DNA from: Mangrovimonas sp. TPBH4
Lineage (GTDB): Bacteria; Bacteroidota; Bacteroidia; Flavobacteriales; Flavobacteriaceae
DNA length: 64,000 bases
NCBI RefSeq assembly: GCF_001280505.1
Contig: NZ_LBIO01000043.1
Span: 99,818-163,817 of the forward strand
Direction of reading: 5' to 3'
Shown: piece by piece, positions 23,645 through 31,815 of the stretch
Position numbering within the stretch: position 1 is the first letter of the stretch
Layout: each line of letters begins with the position of its first letter
Notes under the pieces: model-generated
What the model saw: the letters and a program-made list of their open reading frames with translations, nothing else
The model's database searches: none
What the model was told of the DNA's origin: nothing
Made by a program: the position numbers and the translations under genes

Positions 23645-25159
23645 TTACATCCAATGTCTATCTTCAGATTCCACTTTATACAATAGAAAATCGACAATAT
23701 GTTGGGCCTCATTTACCTTTATAAACGGAATGGTCAAGGCTTTTGAGGCTGTATAAATTTTTACAGATGCTATGCCTCTGTGTTTTTGAAAAATGCTTTG
23801 TTTCAATTTCACACCTTGCAGTTTATGTATTTCGGCCATATCGGTATTGATGTCAATCAATCCGCCACTTCCAATTACCAAATACTTCTCATCAATACTA
23901 TAATAGGCCTTTTTATAGCTTTGATGTACTACTAAAAAAATAAAAATCAACAGAGGAATATTCCACAGCAAATACAAATAAGACAACTGGAAGAGTACAA
24001 TACTATTTGCCAATAAAACAAACAGCAATAATTGAAGAGTCTTCACTCTTTTAAAATAAGGCGCCGGTTTGTGCCTTTCAATCCCGTTTAAAATGTTACT
24101 GTGGAATTTCTCAACCAGATTAGCCGACTCTGATTTTGACAAACCAATTATGGAAAAATTCTTCAACTGCTTTTTATTTACCATGGCTTGGGTAAAAAAC
24201 ATTTGATGTAGGCCCAAGGCTCTTTTAAATCGGTTAGTGGACAAAGTTATGGTTTGTATACGGCTAGTCACCAAACCCAAGGAAACTTTGTTGAACAAGC
24301 CTTTGGAAATCTCCAAGCCTTTGTCGTTTTCAGTAACTTTAAGATCAAAATTTATTAGAACCGTTTTCACTAAGGAAAACAGAAATGCTACCAACAATAA
24401 AAAAACTGCTAAAGCAACATTAAAAATTAAGAATTGGAGCATTTGACTTTCTCCAAACTGATAATAAGATTCTTCATATGCTTCCAAATCAATATCTCCC
24501 AGAACATCTTTGAAGTTACCATAAAGCCCCAAAAAGAAAGCGAAAATAAATGCCATACTTTTCAAATGGTTTTCTGAAACCCCTTCTAGAAGAAGATTTT
24601 TCACAGAAACTCGGAAAAAGGTCCTTTTATTTTTAAATTCAGACAAAACCTCTTGCGCTTCTTCATTCTCTGTTGAAATTTGCCTAGTGCCTGAAATCAA
24701 TAAAGCCTTCAAAGTTTCTGCAGAAGATTTATCCAATGCCTTAATTTCAATTTCCGTCTTCTTATCCCCTGCACTTTCAACAGACAGCGATACCACATCA
24801 ATGATTTGCTGTATGAGATTTTGTTTGATATAGACATTTTGAATTTTAGACTTTGAAATAGAGGTTTCTTCCTTTTTTAAGATGCCTTGATGAAGAACAA
24901 AATAATCGTTAAGAATACTGAATTTAAAATTTCGATACTTCAAAACTGAAATAATAAGCAGCAGCAACAATACAATACCAACAAATACAAAAAGCTTTAA
25001 AATCGCAGCACCTGAATCTTGCTTTTTTAAAGTCGAAAATATCACTATAGACAGGAAAACCCATGTTTTTCTTATTAGTGCATACAACTGAAAGGCAAAC
25101 ATCACGATGATACCTTTCGGCGATTGCCGAGTAGGAACACTAAAATTAGAACTACTCAT
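23645..25159 (-). CDS. PH (bPH2) domain membrane protein, YdbT-like
   Basis: A 504-aa membrane protein with repeated bacterial pleckstrin-homology segments. Hydrophobic pairs lie near residues 18-42 and 49-68, 200-216 and 243-266, and 370-412, and each pair is followed by a bPH2-like strand set (LNDYFVLHQGILKKEETSIS, LEISKGLFNKVSLGLVTSRI, KYLVIGSGGLIDINTDMAEI). The duplicated layout matches Bacillus YdbT. It overlaps the YdbS-like gene by 8 bases. The pair is of unknown function; YdbS/YdbT have been linked to resistance to other cells' peptides in Bacillus. Confidence 0.82.
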   Translation of the reverse strand: MSSSNFSVPTRQSPKGIIVMFAFQLYALIRKTWVFLSIVIFSTLKKQDSGAAILKLFVFVGIVLLLLLIISVLKYRNFKFSILNDYFVLHQGILKKEETSISKSKIQNVYIKQNLIQQIIDVVSLSVESAGDKKTEIEIKALDKSSAETLKALLISGTRQISTENEEAQEVLSEFKNKRTFFRVSVKNLLLEGVSENHLKSMAFIFAFFLGLYGNFKDVLGDIDLEAYEESYYQFGESQMLQFLIFNVALAVFLLLVAFLFSLVKTVLINFDLKVTENDKGLEISKGLFNKVSLGLVTSRIQTITLSTNRFKRALGLHQMFFTQAMVNKKQLKNFSIIGLSKSESANLVEKFHSNILNGIERHKPAPYFKRVKTLQLLLFVLLANSIVLFQLSYLYLLWNIPLLIFIFLVVHQSYKKAYYSIDEKYLVIGSGGLIDINTDMAEIHKLQGVKLKQSIFQKHRGIASVKIYTASKALTIPFIKVNEAQHIVDFLLYKVESEDRHWM

Positions 25160-25664
25160 TCAATTTGCTGCTTAAAAACGTTTTCAGTGATTGCGCTACT
25201 TCCAGCGGCAAGCCTTTAATGGACAAATCGCTACCACTTTGTCCCGCAGAATACAAGTGTAGCGTAGCCAAACCAAACTTTCTAGCCAAAAACGTCCTAG
25301 ATATTTCAACGTGCTGAATTCTATTAAATGGAAGTGTGGTTACAGAATGTACCAAAACACCCTTAGAATAGGTAATATCCTGATCCCTTAAGGCATATTG
25401 GCGCTTATTAAATGACATATTTGCATACCCCAAACTCAATCCAAAAGCTAAACCCCAAACTACTAGTATTCCAAAAAATATGGTTTTTGGGAGACTTTCG
25501 TCCACTACAAATGTGTCAAGAATTAAAAAAATGATGAGGAACCCTAAAAAAATAGTACTGCAATTTAAAAACAAAATAGTTCTATATTTCAGGGCAATTT
25601 TAGAAAGTTTGAGATCTTCCAATTTAGGAAGCGACTCAATGGTAATTTGGTTGTTAGTAAACAC
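25152..25664 (-). CDS. PH (bPH2) domain membrane protein, YdbS-like
   Basis: A 170-aa protein with two adjacent transmembrane helices (ILFLNCSTIFLGFLIIFLIL, then FFGILVVWGLAFGLSLGY) and a C-terminal bPH2 domain (YALRDQDITYSKGVLVHS, LPFNRIQHVEISRTFL, ATLHLYSAGQSGSDL). This is the single-domain partner of the YdbT-like protein encoded next to it, with which its gene overlaps by 8 bases. The start is GTG at 25664, since no ATG is available ahead of the conserved region. Confidence 0.8.
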   Translation of the reverse strand: MFTNNQITIESLPKLEDLKLSKIALKYRTILFLNCSTIFLGFLIIFLILDTFVVDESLPKTIFFGILVVWGLAFGLSLGYANMSFNKRQYALRDQDITYSKGVLVHSVTTLPFNRIQHVEISRTFLARKFGLATLHLYSAGQSGSDLSIKGLPLEVAQSLKTFLSSKLNE

Positions 25665-25692
25665 TTAATGAATTTTAAATTTGTATAGGAAT

Positions 25693-25905
25693 TTATTCCT
25701 CAATAGTATTTTTAGTGTATTTATATCGAAATGCCAAGGAAAGCCATAACCCATTTCCCAAGAATAGGAAAATAAAATGACCCAAGGATATTGGATCATC
25801 AATATAAAAACAATACAAGGCAGTAGATCCAGCTATAAACAAGCCTCCCCAAAAGCCAATGGATACTATTTTTCTTAAAGGCAGTAACTCTCGCTTCATA
25901 ATCAT
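25693..25905 (-). CDS. small two-helix membrane protein, 70 aa
   Basis: A 70-residue protein, MIMKRELLPLRKIVSIGFWG at the start, with two hydrophobic segments (about 13-30 and 38-58) joined by a short acidic turn (YIDDPIS) and a basic-acidic tail. A second ATG two codons in could also be the start. It lies 28 bases upstream of the YdbS/YdbT-like pair on the same strand and may be co-transcribed. No family is recognised. Confidence 0.55.
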   Translation of the reverse strand: MIMKRELLPLRKIVSIGFWGGLFIAGSTALYCFYIDDPISLGHFIFLFLGNGLWLSLAFRYKYTKNTIEE

Positions 25906-25975
25906 TGGTTGATTTTTTCTATTTCAAAATAGATTTTACAAAATTGTTGTCTAAAATACAAATAAGTACCATAGC

Positions 25976-27199
25976 TTAATCCACTAAGTCTATTTGTCTG
26001 TCGTGATACCCCAATAAATACAAAACGCCATCCAGACCAATACTGGATATGGCACTTTGGGCATTATTTTTAACCGTTGGTTTAGCGTGGAAGGCAATCC
26101 CCAAACCTGCTAAATTTAGCATCGGCAAATCGTTGGCTCCATCTCCAACTGCAATAGTTTGACTGATATTGATTCCCTCCTGTTCTACAATTTTTTTGAG
26201 ATATTCTGCTTTTTTGTCACCATCAACAATTTCACCAAGATAGCCTCCCGTTAAAGCACCATCTTTAATCTCCAATTGATTGGCATATACATAGTCTATC
26301 CCCAACTCCTTTTGAAGATAATGGCCAAAATAGGTAAAGCCACCAGACAAAATAGCTGTTTTAAATCCGTAACTTTTTAAGGTATCGATCAATCGTCTAG
26401 CCCCTTTGGTTATGGGCAAGTTTGCAGCTACAGATTGAAGCACTTCTTCACTCAAGCCCTCAAGAAGTTTCATGCGTTTGGTAAAACTTTCCTTAAAGTC
26501 TATTTCACCTTGCATGGCAGATTCTGTAATCGCCTTTACTTCATCTCCAACGCCCGCCAATACCGCCAGTTCATCTATGACCTCGGTTTGTATCAAGGTT
26601 GAATCCATATCAAAACACACCAATCGTCTGTTTCTTCTGTAAATATTGTCTTCTTGAAAACCGATATCTACATCCAAATCATGCGAAATTTCCATGAATT
26701 TTTTAGTGAATTCAGATTTATCATCAATATGTCCCCTAATGGAAAGTTCAATACAAGCTCTAGGATATTCCTCTTCTTTTGATAAGGAAATACGGCCTGT
26801 AAGTCGTTTTATCGCATCAATATTTAGATTCTTATCCGAAATAACTTCGGTCACTTTTGCAATCTGTTCCGCACTGAGTTTTTCTCCTAATATCGTCACG
26901 ATATACCGATCCTTACCCTGCAAGCCAACCCACTTTTCGTAGTTTTCCAAAGTAATAGGGGTGAATTTTGCGGTAATGCCCAACTCATAGGCTTTAAACA
27001 GCAAATCCTTTAGAACGGCAGCAGATTTTGCCTTGGACTTAATTTCGAATAAAATCCCTAGTGATAGTGTATCGTGAATATTTGCCTGACCAATATCCAA
27101 AACCTTGGCACCATATTCGGCCAATACAGCTGTTAAACTAGATGTTAAGCCTGGTTTATCTGGCCCAGAAATATTTAAAAGGAAAATCTCATTGGTCAT
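25976..27199 (-). CDS. serB: phosphoserine phosphatase with N-terminal ACT domains
   Basis: A 407-aa enzyme for the last step of serine synthesis, dephosphorylating O-phosphoserine. The HAD nucleophile motif is FDMDSTLI near residue 192 (DxDST form), motif II is AILSGGFTYFG, and motif IV is VGDGANDLPML. The first 165 residues hold two ACT-type regulatory domains (FLLNISGPDKPGLTSSLTAV near the start, then YIVTILGEKLSAEQIA), which suggests allosteric control by serine or another amino acid. Length fits the ACT-containing long SerB form. It lies 178 bases from the HdrB-like gene end. Confidence 0.95.
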   Translation of the reverse strand: MTNEIFLLNISGPDKPGLTSSLTAVLAEYGAKVLDIGQANIHDTLSLGILFEIKSKAKSAAVLKDLLFKAYELGITAKFTPITLENYEKWVGLQGKDRYIVTILGEKLSAEQIAKVTEVISDKNLNIDAIKRLTGRISLSKEEEYPRACIELSIRGHIDDKSEFTKKFMEISHDLDVDIGFQEDNIYRRNRRLVCFDMDSTLIQTEVIDELAVLAGVGDEVKAITESAMQGEIDFKESFTKRMKLLEGLSEEVLQSVAANLPITKGARRLIDTLKSYGFKTAILSGGFTYFGHYLQKELGIDYVYANQLEIKDGALTGGYLGEIVDGDKKAEYLKKIVEQEGINISQTIAVGDGANDLPMLNLAGLGIAFHAKPTVKNNAQSAISSIGLDGVLYLLGYHDRQIDLVD

Positions 27200-27305
27200 A
27201 AATGTCTTTTTTAAACCTTATAATCCCAAAATTCAATATTCTTTTTGAATAATAAAAGCTTTGTTTTAATCAAAAACTGATATTTAAAGATTCATTAGTT
27301 TTTCA

Positions 27306-27323
27306 AAAGATTTGCTAATCTTT
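27306..27323 (-). terminator. small hairpin after the HdrB-like gene
   Basis: AAAGATT (27306-27312) and AATCTTT (27317-27323) form a perfect 7-bp stem with a 4-base loop, 55 bases past the stop of the minus-strand HdrB-like gene. The following T-run is short, so termination may be weak. Confidence 0.35.
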
Positions 27324-27377
27324 CGTCAAAAAATCCACCAGCATGGCCGAATAAATGAGAATTTTCAAAAGCTAGAC

Positions 27378-28169
27378 TTATAAGTCTTTAGCATCTGCAA
27401 TCAACTCGGCAATATCCATCACCTGAACAGCCTCTTCCTTTTCCTTGGCCTTTACACCATCTGTCATCATGGTATTACAGTATGGACATCCCGTTGCAAT
27501 AATTGACGGTTGTGTTTCCAAAGCATCCTCTGTTCTTAAAACATTGATATCCTTGTCGCCTTTTTCAGGTTCCTTAAACATTTGGGCCCCACCAGCACCA
27601 CAACATAAAGCAGTTTGCTTATGGCGTTTCATTTCTATCAATTCAACACCCAAAGTCTTCAATAAGTTTCTTGGCGCTTCATAAACTTCATTAGCCCTTC
27701 CTAAATAGCAAGGGTCATGAAAGGTAATGCGCTTTCCATTCAATTTAGAACTACTTTCTATTTTCAATCGACCTTCGTGCATCAATTCTTCAATATACTC
27801 TGTATGATGCTGTACTTGATATTGACCTCCCAAAGCTGGGTATTCATTTTTAAGCGTATTATAAGAATGTGGACAAGCTGTTACGATGCGCTTCACCTCA
27901 TAGCCATTCAACAGTTCTATGTTCATCATGGCCTGCATTTGAAAAAGAAACTCATTCCCGGCACGTTTGGCAACGTCCCCGGTACAACTCTCTTCTGTTC
28001 CCAAAACAGCAAAGTCTATTTGAGCCTTGTTCAACAACTTAACAAAAGCTCGTGTTATTTTCTTGGCTCTATCATCATAACTTCCGGCAGAACCCACCCA
28101 AAACAAAATTTCGGGTTGTTTTCCTTCGGCCATAAAGTCTGCCATGGTTTTTACTATAAGTTGATCCAT
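27378..28169 (-). CDS. HdrB-like (Fe-S)-binding protein with CCG motifs
   Basis: A 263-aa protein with cysteine-rich CCG-type segments: HDPCYLGRANE near residue 150, ALCCGAGGAQMF near 186-197 and TGCPYCNTMM near 226-235, plus an N-terminal TACPHSYNTLKNEYP near 97-111. This is the pattern of HdrB, LutA and GlpC subunits that bind a non-cubane or [4Fe-4S] cluster and reduce disulfides or quinones. It is encoded downstream of the HdrC-like membrane partner with a 53-base gap, so the two probably form one electron-transfer complex. The electron donor and acceptor are unknown. Confidence 0.85.
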   Translation of the reverse strand: MDQLIVKTMADFMAEGKQPEILFWVGSAGSYDDRAKKITRAFVKLLNKAQIDFAVLGTEESCTGDVAKRAGNEFLFQMQAMMNIELLNGYEVKRIVTACPHSYNTLKNEYPALGGQYQVQHHTEYIEELMHEGRLKIESSSKLNGKRITFHDPCYLGRANEVYEAPRNLLKTLGVELIEMKRHKQTALCCGAGGAQMFKEPEKGDKDINVLRTEDALETQPSIIATGCPYCNTMMTDGVKAKEKEEAVQVMDIAELIADAKDL

Positions 28170-28222
28170 CTTATTATTCGTTATATAGTTTGCGTATTCC
28201 CTCGTATAATTTAGGATACTTA

Positions 28223-29539
28223 CTATTTTTCATCTACCCAGTTTAATCTATCCATTTGGTTATATGGCCAAGGCGCACCGTTGTTCTCAATGTTGCCCAT
28301 CATATTATTAAGTTCCATTGGCGCGGCACTTTGCTCCATCACCAAATAACGTCTCATTTCCAAAATGATGGACAAAGGATCTATGCTCACCGGACAAGCT
28401 TCCACACAGGCGTTGCAAGTGGTACAAGCCCAAATTTCTTCGTGTGTAATATAATCTCCCAACAACTGTTTGCCATCATCCTTGAATTCCCCCTTGTTGG
28501 CGTCAATGTTTTTTCCTACTTCTTCCAAACGGTCACGGGTATCCATCATGATTTTACGGGGAGACAACTTTTTCCCTGTTAAATTCGCAGGACACTCACT
28601 AGTACAACGCCCACATTCCGTACAAGTATAGGCATTCAACAATTGCACCCAACTTAAATCCTGAACATCGCTAGCTCCAAATTTTGCTGGAACTTCCTCT
28701 TCTGCTCCACCATCTTCTGGCATCGCAAAAGGATCTGCATTTGGGTCTAACATCATTTTTACTTCATTGGTTACCGCTTCAAGGTTATTAAATTCCCCTT
28801 TAGGCTTTACCTTTCCAAAATAGGTATTTGGAAATGCCAATAGAATATGAAGGTGTTTTGAAAAGTACAAATAGTTAAGGAATACCAAAATCCCCAAAAT
28901 GTGCAACCACCAGGCACTACGCTCTATGACATATAAAGTTCCTTTGGACGCTCCGGAAAACAACGGCGCAATAAATTGACTGATAACATTTCCTGATTGT
29001 AAATCGTTCTGAAAGTCTACATCCGTCGCGTTCATTACCAAAAACAGGGTCATCAGCACCATTTCAAAATAAAGAATGTAATTCGCGTCATTTTTAGGCC
29101 AGCTGGTCATTTCAGCTTTCCAAAACCTTTGCAACTTGATAATATTTCTTCGTATCCAGAATATCACTACAGAAACAAATACCAAGAATGCCAAAATTTC
29201 AAAAGAACCGATTAAAAATCCATAAAAACCACCCATAAATGAGAACAAACGGTGTTTACCTGTAAGACCATCGAGAATTATTTCCAGAACCTCAATATTT
29301 ATAATAATGAATCCCAGATATACAATAATATGCAGAATTCCCGCTACCGGACGACGCACCATTTTGCCTTGTCCCAAGGCTATGCGGATCATGTTTTGCC
29401 AACGCTGGTCTTTATGGTCGCTAACATCTACATCCTGTCCCAATTTAATGTTGCGTACTAATTTCTTGACATTTTTAACAAAATAGCCGATACCCAATAC
29501 CAAGGCAACAGCAAAAAGTATGTTTGGAATATAATTCAT
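28223..29539 (-). CDS. HdrC-like membrane (Fe-S)-binding protein
   Basis: A 438-aa protein. The N-terminal part has about five hydrophobic segments (first at residues 1-20, further ones near 66-85, 100-125, 155-170 and 210-230) that resemble a NarI-type cytochrome b module with several histidines. Two [4Fe-4S] clusters are carried by CTECGRCTSECP near 298-309 and CTTCNACVEACPVSIDP near 370-386. It probably passes electrons between the quinone pool and the HdrB-like protein encoded next. It starts 18 bases after the MlaD-like gene on the same strand. Confidence 0.85.
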   Translation of the reverse strand: MNYIPNILFAVALVLGIGYFVKNVKKLVRNIKLGQDVDVSDHKDQRWQNMIRIALGQGKMVRRPVAGILHIIVYLGFIIINIEVLEIILDGLTGKHRLFSFMGGFYGFLIGSFEILAFLVFVSVVIFWIRRNIIKLQRFWKAEMTSWPKNDANYILYFEMVLMTLFLVMNATDVDFQNDLQSGNVISQFIAPLFSGASKGTLYVIERSAWWLHILGILVFLNYLYFSKHLHILLAFPNTYFGKVKPKGEFNNLEAVTNEVKMMLDPNADPFAMPEDGGAEEEVPAKFGASDVQDLSWVQLLNAYTCTECGRCTSECPANLTGKKLSPRKIMMDTRDRLEEVGKNIDANKGEFKDDGKQLLGDYITHEEIWACTTCNACVEACPVSIDPLSIILEMRRYLVMEQSAAPMELNNMMGNIENNGAPWPYNQMDRLNWVDEK

Positions 29540-29557
29540 TTGTGTTAGTGTAGTAGT

Positions 29558-30529
29558 TTATTCCTTAGATCCGGAATCTTGAATAAGGTTCCCCTCTGCA
29601 TCATATTGATCGGCCTTTTTTCCAAAAACCGAAAAATGGACATAACGTTTGGGGTTTAATTTAAGGTCTTGTAATAGTTCTTCCAATTGTTTGGTAGCCC
29701 CTTCAAGGTTATCATAAAGTTGCTCATCCTTTAAAAATTTGCCCATGGTCCCGTTGCCATCTTCAATCCCCGAAAGCAATTGATTCAAGTTGTTCATGGA
29801 GCTTTGTAAATCTCTAGCAGCACCTGCCAAATCTACTTGGGCAATGGAATCTGAAATTTTAGAGAAATTACCAAAGGTGTTTTCTGCACTTGAAAGGGTG
29901 CTTTTTAAACTCTCTTGATTATCGGCTATTATTTTATTTAAACCATTGGCAGTCTCTTTATAAGCTACAATAGTTTGGTCCAAATCAGCCAAAGCCAGAG
30001 TTAAATTCTTTTTGTTTTCTGGACTAAACAAAGAATTGATATTTCTTATGGCCTCGTCGGCACTTACCATAACCATTTCAATCTTTTCTTGAAGTGGCGT
30101 TAAACGTTGGTTGACCAATTCGGACAAACCATCCTTGGTTTTGGATTCCAAAAAGGTACCACTTTTTGCAGCAGATGCCCCGTCAAAGGCAGGTATAATG
30201 GCCACAGCTTTGCCTCCTATCAATCCAGCTTCATACAACTCGGCCGTACTGTTTTTGGAGAATTCAAAATCATTGGTGATCAATAGTTTCACAACAAGCT
30301 TACCAGAGCCATCCTCCTTAAAATTAATACTTTGAACCTTCCCAACAATTTGCCCATTAATAGTCACGGGAGCGGAAGGTGTCAAACCTTCTACATTCTC
30401 ATAAACGGCATAGTAGGTACGCGAAGAATCCAAAAGATTCTCACCCTTTAGATAATTGAATAAGAAAATAAGTAAGGCTATTCCTGAGATAACCAATATT
30501 GCAGTTTTAACTTCTCTTGAGATTTTCAA
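29558..30529 (-). CDS. MCE/MlaD family protein
   Basis: A 323-aa protein with one N-terminal transmembrane helix (TAILVISGIALLIFLFNYL, residues 9-27) and a single MCE domain (YYAVYENVEGLTPSAPVTIN, GQIVGKVQSI near residues 39-68). The rest is helical (LADLDQTIVAYKETANGLNK). MCE proteins form hexameric rings that move phospholipids or other lipids across the periplasm. No MlaE permease or MlaF ATPase gene is next to it here, so its partners must be encoded elsewhere. It leads an apparent operon with the two Hdr-like genes. Confidence 0.88.
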   Translation of the reverse strand: MKISREVKTAILVISGIALLIFLFNYLKGENLLDSSRTYYAVYENVEGLTPSAPVTINGQIVGKVQSINFKEDGSGKLVVKLLITNDFEFSKNSTAELYEAGLIGGKAVAIIPAFDGASAAKSGTFLESKTKDGLSELVNQRLTPLQEKIEMVMVSADEAIRNINSLFSPENKKNLTLALADLDQTIVAYKETANGLNKIIADNQESLKSTLSSAENTFGNFSKISDSIAQVDLAGAARDLQSSMNNLNQLLSGIEDGNGTMGKFLKDEQLYDNLEGATKQLEELLQDLKLNPKRYVHFSVFGKKADQYDAEGNLIQDSGSKE

Positions 30530-30554
30530 TGTGTTTTTTGTATTTGGTTGCTCA

Positions 30555-30562
30555 CAAAATTA
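30555..30562 (-). promoter_or_regulatory. -7 promoter element of the MlaD-like operon
   Basis: Minus-strand TAATTTTG matches TAnnTTTG, 25 bases before the ATG at 30529. A -33 TTG is not evident. Confidence 0.45.
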
Positions 30563-30586
30563 GTGATAAATATATTAAGAATACTT

Positions 30587-31717
30587 TTAATTGGTAGCTG
30601 TTTTGAGTGCTTCAGAAAGATCTATGCGCGCACCATTTTTATAGGCAACAATAAAACTGCCAGTGTATCCTTTTTGTTTTGCTACCTCTTGGAACTTCTG
30701 AATTTCATTGTAATCTGAAGTTTCACCATAAAAATACTTGTAAATATTCCCGGCCTGTTCCACCGAGCTTACCTCAAGTCCATTAAAGTTATAAGGCTTC
30801 AATTTCAATCGTTTGGAGCTAGCCGCAATCTGCACCTTAAAGGTGATGTCCTTATACACCTCCGGTAGTTCTACTTCAGCTATCAATTCTTTTTCTTCAT
30901 CCATTATTACCTCTTCGGCAAAAATGCTTTCCCCTACATTTTCCTCCAAGTACTTTTTGTAATTCATCACGGCATTCTTAATAGAATTAGCCATTTGACT
31001 TTGTCCTGATCCAGAATGTAAAAACTGTCCTTCTGGTTTATAGGTCAAAAAACCAACCTCTACCAAAACACTAGGCATATAGGTATTGTGCAACACCCAC
31101 AAACTAGCTTGTTTGATCCCTCTACTTTTTCGCTTTAATATCTTGGAAAAGTTATCCTCGATCATTCTTGCCAAACGGATACTATTCTCCGTATACTCTT
31201 CCTGCATAATGGATATCCCAATCAAGGATTCCGGTGAGTTGGGATCGAACCCTTCGTAGTGCTTTTCGTGATTGTTCTCTAAAAAGATTACCTCATTTTC
31301 CTTTTTGGCGATCTCAAAATTTCGTTGGTCATTTGCCACTCCCAATACAAAGGTTTCTGTACCATGCGCCGAAGACCCATGGGCATTACAGTGTACTGAT
31401 ACGAACAAATCGGCATCTGCCCTATTGGCAATGGCCGCACGCTCACGCAACTCCACAAATACATCGGTCTTGCGGGTATAAATCACCTTAACATTAGGCA
31501 TTTTCTCCAAAGTAGCCCCCAAATCCAATACAATTTTTAAGGCAATATCCTTCTCCTTATAGCCATTTCCTAAATTTCCAGGATCATGTCCCCCATGCCC
31601 AGCATCCAGAACCACCACAAACTTGTCCCGATCCTTGGTTGCTGTTCCAGCAAATGTTAAAGAAAATGTAAATAATACGATTATGGATAATAAGTGCGTT
31701 CTCATAAATGTTTTCAA
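30587..31717 (-). CDS. N-acetylmuramoyl-L-alanine amidase with SPOR-like C-terminus
   Basis: A 376-aa exported Amidase_3 enzyme that cuts the amide between muramic acid and the stem peptide. Signal peptide about 1-23; zinc site VVLDAGHGGHDPGN at residues 35-48 (His41), then NRADADLFVSVHCNAH, and the catalytic Glu in VLVEVGFLT near 239. After about 285 comes a SPOR-like segment (FKVQIAASSKRLKLKPYNF, GYTGSFIVAY) that may target denuded glycan at the division site. It is divergent from lptD, a typical neighbourhood in this family. Confidence 0.9.
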   Translation of the reverse strand: MKTFMRTHLLSIIVLFTFSLTFAGTATKDRDKFVVVLDAGHGGHDPGNLGNGYKEKDIALKIVLDLGATLEKMPNVKVIYTRKTDVFVELRERAAIANRADADLFVSVHCNAHGSSAHGTETFVLGVANDQRNFEIAKKENEVIFLENNHEKHYEGFDPNSPESLIGISIMQEEYTENSIRLARMIEDNFSKILKRKSRGIKQASLWVLHNTYMPSVLVEVGFLTYKPEGQFLHSGSGQSQMANSIKNAVMNYKKYLEENVGESIFAEEVIMDEEKELIAEVELPEVYKDITFKVQIAASSKRLKLKPYNFNGLEVSSVEQAGNIYKYFYGETSDYNEIQKFQEVAKQKGYTGSFIVAYKNGARIDLSEALKTATN

Positions 31718-31749
31718 CGACAGAATATCTTTATTTATTACCTAAAAAA

Positions 31750-31781
31750 TTGAGGCTGAGTTAATTTTTAAATTTTATTTG
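31750..31781 (+). promoter_or_regulatory. candidate promoter of lptD
   Basis: TTG (31750-31752) lies 21 bases before TTTATTTG (31774-31781), one mismatch from TAnnTTTG. A second -7-like TAATTTTG at 31811-31818 overlaps the first candidate start codon of lptD. Confidence 0.4.
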
Positions 31782-31815
31782 AATAATAATTAATCCCAAA
31801 AAAATATATGTAATT

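Noticed and set aside
27717..28214. 165-codon ORF antisense to the HdrB-like gene
   Set aside because: Covers the conserved cysteine motifs of the real gene on the other strand; its own product is a low-quality, cysteine/histidine-scattered sequence.
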